Part shown: piece by piece, positions 57,787 to 64,000 of the stretch
Numbering within the stretch: the first letter of the stretch is position 1
How the letters are laid out: every line of letters starts with the position of its first letter
Source of the DNA: an uncultured Bacteroides sp.
GTDB taxonomy: Bacteria > Bacteroidota > Bacteroidia > Bacteroidales > Bacteroidaceae
Direction of reading: 5' to 3'
DNA: 64,000 bases
Assembly: GCF_963677945.1 (NCBI RefSeq)
Contig: NZ_OY782578.1
Span: 2,819,258 to 2,883,257 of the forward strand
Notes under the pieces: generated by a model
Seen by the model: only the letters and a program-made list of their open reading frames with translations
What the model was told of the DNA's origin: nothing
Database searches by the model: none
Translations under genes and position numbers: made by a program

Positions 57787-59016
57787 ATGATAAAACTACT
57801 CCATACAGCCGATTGGCACATCGGTCAGACTTTTTTTGACTATAACCGTAAAGCGGAACATTTACACTTTCTGGAGTGGTTGAGAGATCAGATCCGGCAA
57901 CAAGGTGTGGATGTACTCCTCATCGCGGGAGATGTGTTCGACACTCCGAACCCCTCTGCCGATTCACAGAAGATGTTCTATAAGTTCTTAAGGGAGATTA
58001 CTACGGATAATCCTGTTTTGCAGGTAGTTGTGATTGCCGGTAATCATGATTCGGCAGCACGATTGGAAGCTCCCAATCCTCTTCTCGAGGAGATGAATAT
58101 TACCATTAAAGGCATTGTAAAGCGTACCACTGATGGCCTAATAGACTATCAGCGATTGATTGTTCCACTCACCAAGGACGGTGAGGTGGCGGCATGGTGT
58201 ATGGCTGTTCCTTATCTCCGGCAGGGAGATTATCCCGAGGCTGAGAGCTATCCGCTCGGAGTGAAGGCAATGTACGAGGCCTTGTTGGAAGAAGTGCTCA
58301 AAGTACGGCAACCCAACCAGGCCATTGTGGCAATGGGACATTTACATGCAGCCGGAGGTATCGTTTCTGAAAACGACCGCTCTGAACGTACCATAGTTGG
58401 TGGTGAAGAGTGTGTGTCGCCCGATGCTTTCTCGAATGAAATAGTTTATACCGCTTTGGGTCATTTACATCGTGGTCAGCAAGTATGTGGTCGTGAGGAG
58501 GTGCGTTATGCTGGAGCTCCTCTGCCTATGTCGTTTGCTGAGAAGAATTACAAGCAAAGTGTGGCGCTGGTAGAGATTGAAGGAGCAGCAGTTACAAATA
58601 TTGAAAAACTGCTTTATGATGCTCCTGTTAAGGTACTTAGCATTCCTAACGAAGCAAAGCCTTTGGAGGAAGTATTGGAGGAAATAGACAAACTACCGGA
58701 GGGAGAAATCACGGAAACGTCTCCATATCTGGAGGTGAAAGTACTGATTACAGAACCTGAACCATCACTTCGGAATAGGATAGAAGAAGCCTTGAAAACC
58801 AAATCGGTACGATTGGCAAGACTAGGCGCTGTACAAGTTGGTAGAGATGCAGAATCGAAGACTTTTACCTACGAGGAACTGCAGGCAATCACTCCAATGG
58901 AGATTGCAAGGATGGAGTTTGAGAAACAATTTGGGGGCGAAGAGATGCCCGAAACAATGAAGAACCTGCTGCAAAGCGTTATCCAGGAAATAGAGCATGA
59001 AGATATTAGCAATTAG
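57787..59016 (+). CDS. sbcD: Exonuclease subunit SbcD
   Basis: 409 aa from the ATG at 57787. Mre11-type phosphoesterase motifs: HTADWHIG, IAGDVFDTPNP, VIAGNHDS, MGHLHAAGG and ALGHLHRGQ, all metal ligands present. The C-terminal capping domain is complete. With SbcC it processes hairpins, palindromes and protein-blocked DNA ends. It overlaps sbcC by 20 nt, so the two are translationally coupled. Confidence 0.95.
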   Translation: MIKLLHTADWHIGQTFFDYNRKAEHLHFLEWLRDQIRQQGVDVLLIAGDVFDTPNPSADSQKMFYKFLREITTDNPVLQVVVIAGNHDSAARLEAPNPLLEEMNITIKGIVKRTTDGLIDYQRLIVPLTKDGEVAAWCMAVPYLRQGDYPEAESYPLGVKAMYEALLEEVLKVRQPNQAIVAMGHLHAAGGIVSENDRSERTIVGGEECVSPDAFSNEIVYTALGHLHRGQQVCGREEVRYAGAPLPMSFAEKNYKQSVALVEIEGAAVTNIEKLLYDAPVKVLSIPNEAKPLEEVLEEIDKLPEGEITETSPYLEVKVLITEPEPSLRNRIEEALKTKSVRLARLGAVQVGRDAESKTFTYEELQAITPMEIARMEFEKQFGGEEMPETMKNLLQSVIQEIEHEDISN

Positions 59017-62000
59017 AGGAAGGAACCTGGCTTCTCTGGAAGGAGACTTTGAATTGGACTTTACGGCAGAACCGTTGAAGTCGGCAGGTATTTTTGCCAT
59101 TACCGGAAGCACCGGAGCAGGGAAATCAACTTTGCTGGATGCTTTGTGTCTGGCTCTTTTTGATACCACACCGCGATTGAGCAGTGTAACCAGTAACGCC
59201 AATATTCAGGATAATAAGAACGATTCCATTACCCTGAAAGATAGTCGGAATATTCTTCGTAGAGGGGCTGTGGATGGAATGGCAGAAGTTGATTTTGTGG
59301 CACTCAGCGGAGAACATTATCGTTCTACATGGACGGTAGGAAGGGCTGGTAGCAAGTTCTCCGGGCGACTGAGGAATGTCTCCATCAAGCTTGTTAATCT
59401 CACAACAACAGTAGAAGAACAGGGTACAAAGACGGAGCTATTGAAACAGATAGTAGATTTTATCGGTCTCACGTTTGATCAGTTTACCCGCGCCGTATTA
59501 CTGGCTCAGGGAGATTTTGCCACGTTTCTGAAAGCGAAATCAACAGAAAAGGCTGAGCTGCTCGAGAAGCTGACGGGTACCAATGTTTATTCGCGTATCT
59601 CGCAGTCTATCTATCGGAAAACGCAGGAAGCGGATGCTGAACTCAATGCGCTGAAAGATAAGATTAAAGGAATTGAATTGCTCACGGAAGAGCAGATAGA
59701 GGCTTTGGAACTGGAACGAAAACAGATTGTCGAAAGTTCTGGAGTGATAAAGAAGAGTGCTGAAATCCTGAACCAAAAGATTGGCTGGATTAAGCAGGAG
59801 CAGGAGCTTGTTAAGGAAGTATCGCAGGCGCAGACTCTTCTTGAAGAGTCTAAAACGGCTATTGAAGCAGCGAAGCCTAGATACGATTATGTGGCAAGGG
59901 TAGATGAAGTGCAGGAGATTCGCGATGTGTATAATGAATTGCAAACCTCTCAGAAGCAATGCGCGGCTTACCGGAATAGTCTGCACACAAAACTTCAGGA
60001 CGAGAAGAAGAATGCTGAATTACTCGCTGTTGCCAGGGAGAATCTGAAAGTTTGTGAAGCCCGTCAGCAAAAGGTAAATGAAGCCTTTGAGAAGGCTGAA
60101 CCGGAGATTCTTCGTGCACGTGAACTGGATGCTAAGTTGGAGGTGGTTACACGCAATGGTGTTCAGGCAAAGACGGAATTTAATGCTGCAAAGGCGCTGA
60201 AAGAGCGAACGGAGAGCAATATCGCCGCCACTCAAAAACTGCTGGATAATGAGCTAAAACGAGCAAAGGAACTTGATAGCTGGTTTGAAGCGCAAAGTAC
60301 CTATAAGGAACTAATACCTCGTACGGAACTGATTGTAAGCTTGTTGAATACGGCTCAAACGTCAATGAAGCAGTCGGCCAATAGCGAAAAGACACTCAAG
60401 AGCCGTAAGGAAGTGCTCGAGGGTGATAAAAAGAAGCTGGAAATCCTTCAAAAGGAGGCCGAAAGGCTGGATAAACTGTTGCCGGCAGAGATTCTTGCAT
60501 TACGCCAGAAACTGTCGGACGGAGTAGCTTGTCCGGTGTGTGGTAGTCTGCATCATCCGCTGCGTGTAGAAGGTGTAAGCAGTGAAGCTAATCTGGAAGA
60601 GGAAGAGCTGAACCGTGCCAAAGAGAGTGTAAAGAAGCAATTGGAAGAGCTGAACGCAGGTATTGAAGACTCAAATAAGGAGATTACTCGCCTTGCAACG
60701 ATGGTAGAGAGCTACACTCAGCAATACAAAGATGCCTTTGCCGATGCCGATTCTTATCTTGCCGCTCTGCCTGCATGGAAAGCTGAATTTGAACAAGGCA
60801 CACTTCAAGTAAAACTTCAAAAGTTAGCAGCTGAATGGTCTAATAATCAGTTAGAGCTGAATCAAATAAAAGATAAGAGTATAAACCTGCAGACGGCTCT
60901 TACAGGAGAAAAAAAGAATCTGGAAGAGGCTATTAAGGGAGAGGAAGAAAAGACTAAGAAGCTGGCTGATTACCGCACTGAATATAACGATCTGGCAGCT
61001 GAAAGGAAAAAGCTGCTGGACGGTAAAAAGGCTGATGAGGTGGCCGGTGCTTTCCAAAAAGAGAAAAAGGGCATTGAAGAGGAATTCAGGAAATTGAGCG
61101 AAGAACTGAATAAGCTGAATGCAAACAGCGAGAGTCTTAAAGGGGGAATCAAGGAGGTTACTACCATGCTTGAACGCCTGGATGAGCGCAACAAAATATT
61201 GCAAAACAGCGTAGGAGAGTGGATTGCACAAAAGAACGGGACAATTACATTGGAACTGTTAGCCGAACTCCTGCAAAAAGATAGTGCATGGCTAACGAAT
61301 GAGAAGAGGGTACTCGATCAGCTGAAGAAGAATGAAATTTCCATCAGTGCTACGTTGAATGAACGTAAAAAGAAACTGGAACAACATCAGTTGGCCGAAG
61401 TCCGTCCGCAGGGTGAAGAAGAATCAATGGATAACCTGCAGACTCAATTACAAGATGCGAACACCCAGCTAGATGCTATGCTGAAGCGGGATGCTGCGAT
61501 TGATGCAACTTTCGCCAACCATAAACAGGGCAAGGAAAAGGTGAAGAAGATTGAGAAAGAACTTCCTGTAAAAGAGGTTTTGGCCGAGAACTGGAAGAAG
61601 CTTAATCAGCTCTTCGGATCGGCTTCCGGCTCTAAATTTAAGGAGATCGCTCAGGGCTACACGCTCGATGTGCTGCTTACTTACGCCAATAAGCATCTGC
61701 AGGAACTTTCCAAACGTTACGAACTGAAACGGATTCCCGAGACATTGGGATTGGAAGTTATCGACCTGGATATGCTTGGCGAGATAAGAAGTGTGCATAC
61801 ACTTTCGGGTGGAGAATCGTTTCTGGTCTCTCTGGCATTAGCTTTGGGGCTATCGTCGCTGTCATCGAATAGGATGAAGGTGGAGTCTTTATTTATCGAT
61901 GAAGGCTTTGGTTCTTTGGATGCAGAAACACTGGGTGTTGCCATGAATGCGCTTGAGCGACTTCAAACGCAAGGTCGAAAAATTGGTGTAATCTCTCATG

Positions 62001-62086
62001 TTAGTGAGATGAACGAACATATTGCCACGCAGGTTAGGGTAGAAAAAACGGTGAATGGCAGAAGTAAAATAGAAGTTGTTGGGTAA
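58997..62086 (+). CDS. sbcC: Exonuclease subunit SbcC (Rad50-like ATPase)
   Basis: 1029 aa. N-terminal Walker A GSTGAGKSTLLDAL, long coiled-coils on both sides of a zinc hook CPVCGSLHHP near residue 515, and the C-terminal ABC signature LSGGESFLVSLALALG with Walker B SLFIDEGFGSLD and switch His in VISHVSEM. Rad50 partner of SbcD. Length is typical. The region of this gene has several long antisense frames that have no family support. Confidence 0.95.
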   Translation: MKILAIRGRNLASLEGDFELDFTAEPLKSAGIFAITGSTGAGKSTLLDALCLALFDTTPRLSSVTSNANIQDNKNDSITLKDSRNILRRGAVDGMAEVDFVALSGEHYRSTWTVGRAGSKFSGRLRNVSIKLVNLTTTVEEQGTKTELLKQIVDFIGLTFDQFTRAVLLAQGDFATFLKAKSTEKAELLEKLTGTNVYSRISQSIYRKTQEADAELNALKDKIKGIELLTEEQIEALELERKQIVESSGVIKKSAEILNQKIGWIKQEQELVKEVSQAQTLLEESKTAIEAAKPRYDYVARVDEVQEIRDVYNELQTSQKQCAAYRNSLHTKLQDEKKNAELLAVARENLKVCEARQQKVNEAFEKAEPEILRARELDAKLEVVTRNGVQAKTEFNAAKALKERTESNIAATQKLLDNELKRAKELDSWFEAQSTYKELIPRTELIVSLLNTAQTSMKQSANSEKTLKSRKEVLEGDKKKLEILQKEAERLDKLLPAEILALRQKLSDGVACPVCGSLHHPLRVEGVSSEANLEEEELNRAKESVKKQLEELNAGIEDSNKEITRLATMVESYTQQYKDAFADADSYLAALPAWKAEFEQGTLQVKLQKLAAEWSNNQLELNQIKDKSINLQTALTGEKKNLEEAIKGEEEKTKKLADYRTEYNDLAAERKKLLDGKKADEVAGAFQKEKKGIEEEFRKLSEELNKLNANSESLKGGIKEVTTMLERLDERNKILQNSVGEWIAQKNGTITLELLAELLQKDSAWLTNEKRVLDQLKKNEISISATLNERKKKLEQHQLAEVRPQGEEESMDNLQTQLQDANTQLDAMLKRDAAIDATFANHKQGKEKVKKIEKELPVKEVLAENWKKLNQLFGSASGSKFKEIAQGYTLDVLLTYANKHLQELSKRYELKRIPETLGLEVIDLDMLGEIRSVHTLSGGESFLVSLALALGLSSLSSNRMKVESLFIDEGFGSLDAETLGVAMNALERLQTQGRKIGVISHVSEMNEHIATQVRVEKTVNGRSKIEVVG

Positions 62087-62123
62087 TACCCACTATAATA
62101 AAACGAACATTTAATTTAATAGT

Positions 62124-64000
62124 ATGAATTATTTATTTAGATCCTTATTATTTACGTTAATTTTTAGTATGGCTGCTTGTTCTAGCGCGCAGACGCAGCC
62201 AGCGGGAGGAACATTCAAGGCAGGCAAGAATACATTCCTGCTGAACGACAAACCTTTTGTTATTAAAGCAGCAGAGATACACTATCCGCGTATTCCCGAT
62301 GCTTATTGGGAACAACGCATTGAGATGTGTAAATCGCTTGGAATGAACACCCTTTGTCTGTATGTGTTCTGGAATCTGCACGAACAGAATCCCGATGAAT
62401 TCGACTTTACAGGCAACAAAGATATTGCCCGTTTCTGCCGTCTGGCACAGAAACATGGTATGTATGTCATTGTTCGTCCCGGTCCGTATGTTTGTGCTGA
62501 GTGGGAAATGGGCGGGCTGCCTTGGTGGTTGCTTAAGAAGGACGTAAAACTCCGTACGCTTGATACCTATTACATGGAGCGTGTGCGCAAGTTTATGAAG
62601 GAAATCGGCAAACAACTGTCTGATTTGCAGATTACCCGTGGTGGTAACATCATCATGGTTCAGGTAGAAAACGAATATGGTTCTTATGGCACTGACAAAC
62701 CTTATGTAAGTGCAATCAGAGACATCGTTCGTGAATCGGGCTTTACCGAAGTACCTTTGTTCCAGTGCGACTGGAGTTCTAATTTTACCAATAATGCGTT
62801 GGACGATTTGTTGTGGACTGTAAACTTCGGTACCGGTGCCAACATTGAGAGTCAGTTCAAAAAGCTGAAAAGCCTTCGTCCGGAATCTCCGCTGATGTGC
62901 AGTGAGTTCTGGTCGGGTTGGTTCGACCATTGGGGACGCAAGCACGAAACCCGTGATGGTGCCACAATGGTAGCAGGTTTAAAGGATATGCTCGACCAAA
63001 ATATCTCTTTCAGTCTGTACATGACTCACGGAGGAACCACCTTCGGTCATTGGGGAGGTGCCAACAATCCGGCATACTCTGCCATGTGTAGTTCCTATGA
63101 TTACGATGCTCCAATCAGCGAAGCCGGATGGACAACACCAAAGTTCTGGCAGTTGCGTGAACTTCTTTCCAAATATGTAGCTCCGGGAGAAAAGCTTGCC
63201 GATGTACCTGCAGCCTATCCGGTTATCGAAATTCCGGCAATCAAGTTTGAAGCTGTTGCTCCTTTGTTTGCAAACCTTCCTGCTCCAAAGAAGAGCATTG
63301 ATATAAAGCCAATGGAACAATTCAATCAGGGATGGGGAACTATTTTGTACCGCACAACTTTGCCTAAAGTAAAAGCAGGAACAACATTGCTTATTACGGA
63401 AATGCACGACTGGGCTCAGATCTTTGTTAATGGCAAACTGATTGGTCGCCTGGATCGCCGTCACGGAGAGAATAGCGTAACGCTTCCTGCCTTGAAAGCG
63501 GGTGCCAGACTGGATATCTTAGTGGAAGCCATGGGACGTGTAAACTTCGATAAGTCTATCCACGATCGTAAAGGTATTACCGAAAAGGTAGAATTGCTTT
63601 CAAATGGCAATGCCGTAAATCTGAAAAACTGGACAGTCTACAACTTACCAGTAGATTATAAATTTGTTCAGAACAAGAAATATACAGCAAAAGGCAAACA
63701 GACTATGCCTGCTTACTACCGTGCAACGTTCAATCTGAAAGAAACGGGAGATACTTTCCTTGATATGCAGACCTGGGGTAAAGGAATGGTTTGGGTAAAC
63801 GGACACGCCATGGGTAGAATCTGGGAAATCGGTCCACAGCAAACACTTTACATGCCCGGCTGCTGGTTGAAGAAGGGTGAGAACGAGATTATTGTTCTCG
63901 ACCTGAAAGGTCCTCAGCAAGCCATAGTGAAAGGTTTGAAAAAGCCAATCCTGGATATGCTTCGTGAAAAAGCTCCTGAAACACACCGTAAGAGTGGTCA
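62124..64000 (+). CDS. GH35 beta-galactosidase, lipoprotein (3' end outside window)
   Basis: The first 625 codons are visible and still open at the window end. Lipobox FSMAAC. The TIM-barrel GH35 domain shows HYPRIPDAYWEQRIEM, RPGPYVCAEWEMGGLPWWL, the acid/base Glu184 in VENEYGSYG and the nucleophile Glu261 in CSEFWSGWFDHWG. After about residue 370 come jelly-roll beta domains (AQIFVNGKLIGRLDR, GKGMVWVNGHAMGRIWEIG). It removes terminal beta-galactose from glycans in the periplasm or at the surface. The gene follows sbcC by 37 bp and probably has its own promoter. Confidence 0.94.
   Translation, partial: MNYLFRSLLFTLIFSMAACSSAQTQPAGGTFKAGKNTFLLNDKPFVIKAAEIHYPRIPDAYWEQRIEMCKSLGMNTLCLYVFWNLHEQNPDEFDFTGNKDIARFCRLAQKHGMYVIVRPGPYVCAEWEMGGLPWWLLKKDVKLRTLDTYYMERVRKFMKEIGKQLSDLQITRGGNIIMVQVENEYGSYGTDKPYVSAIRDIVRESGFTEVPLFQCDWSSNFTNNALDDLLWTVNFGTGANIESQFKKLKSLRPESPLMCSEFWSGWFDHWGRKHETRDGATMVAGLKDMLDQNISFSLYMTHGGTTFGHWGGANNPAYSAMCSSYDYDAPISEAGWTTPKFWQLRELLSKYVAPGEKLADVPAAYPVIEIPAIKFEAVAPLFANLPAPKKSIDIKPMEQFNQGWGTILYRTTLPKVKAGTTLLITEMHDWAQIFVNGKLIGRLDRRHGENSVTLPALKAGARLDILVEAMGRVNFDKSIHDRKGITEKVELLSNGNAVNLKNWTVYNLPVDYKFVQNKKYTAKGKQTMPAYYRATFNLKETGDTFLDMQTWGKGMVWVNGHAMGRIWEIGPQQTLYMPGCWLKKGENEIIVLDLKGPQQAIVKGLKKPILDMLREKAPETHRKSG

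Noticed and set aside
62157-62945. Minus-strand open frame of 262 codons at the right end
   Set aside because: It is antisense to a GH35 beta-galactosidase with all active-site motifs on the plus strand.

Overview
The window comes from a member of the Bacteroidales, most likely Bacteroides or a close relative. The evidence is AT-rich intergenic DNA, many promoters with the Bacteroidetes -7 consensus TAnnTTTG (seen as TATATTTG, TACTTTTG or TATCTTTG), lipoproteins and PorT-like barrels, a serine-type sulfatase, a GH35 beta-galactosidase, and the HU-like / DUF4248 / amidase gene set typical of Bacteroides chromosomes. No rRNA, tRNA or CRISPR array was recognised.

Layout. 0-7 kb: small envelope proteins, an alpha/beta hydrolase, a thiamine-binding-like protein, an outer-membrane barrel and a secreted protein of about 25 MORN repeats. 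7.2-14 kb: a minus-strand RND efflux operon (TolC-like, adaptor, RND pump, PII-like protein) preceded by a Crp/Fnr-family regulator. 14.4-25.1 kb: an amidase / coiled-coil / HU-like / DUF4248 group set among tandem repeats, then a lipoprotein, a zinc-ribbon-TPR membrane protein, a protein with a type IX secretion sorting domain, a PstS-like protein, and a minus-strand replication module (DnaB-like helicase, loader-like protein, DUF4248-like protein).

25.5-40.8 kb is a defence island and the most interesting part. It holds a type I restriction-modification operon (hsdM, hsdS, hsdR) with an invertible hsdS arrangement: two N-terminal (TRD1) halves, two C-terminal (TRD2) halves, a tyrosine recombinase, and four copies of one 16-bp site placed at the same codons in every half. 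Inversions among the sites can give four specificities. A two-gene module (AAA ATPase plus a 161-aa partner) lies between hsdS and hsdR. Downstream, a RloA/RloB (AbiL-like) pair and an XRE regulator sit between two near-identical copies of a 170-aa family of unknown function.

40.9-50 kb: small lineage-specific membrane proteins and lipoproteins, an AraC-type regulator, a VOC protein and a DUF4349 lipoprotein, separated by degenerate tandem repeats. 50.5-57.5 kb: a divergent tryptophanase / tyrosine phenol-lyase-type lyase behind a leader terminator, MITE-like repeats, a subtilisin-like lipoprotein protease, a sulfatase and a cysteine-less peroxiredoxin-like membrane protein. 57.8-64 kb: sbcD, sbcC and a GH35 beta-galactosidase cut off by the window end.
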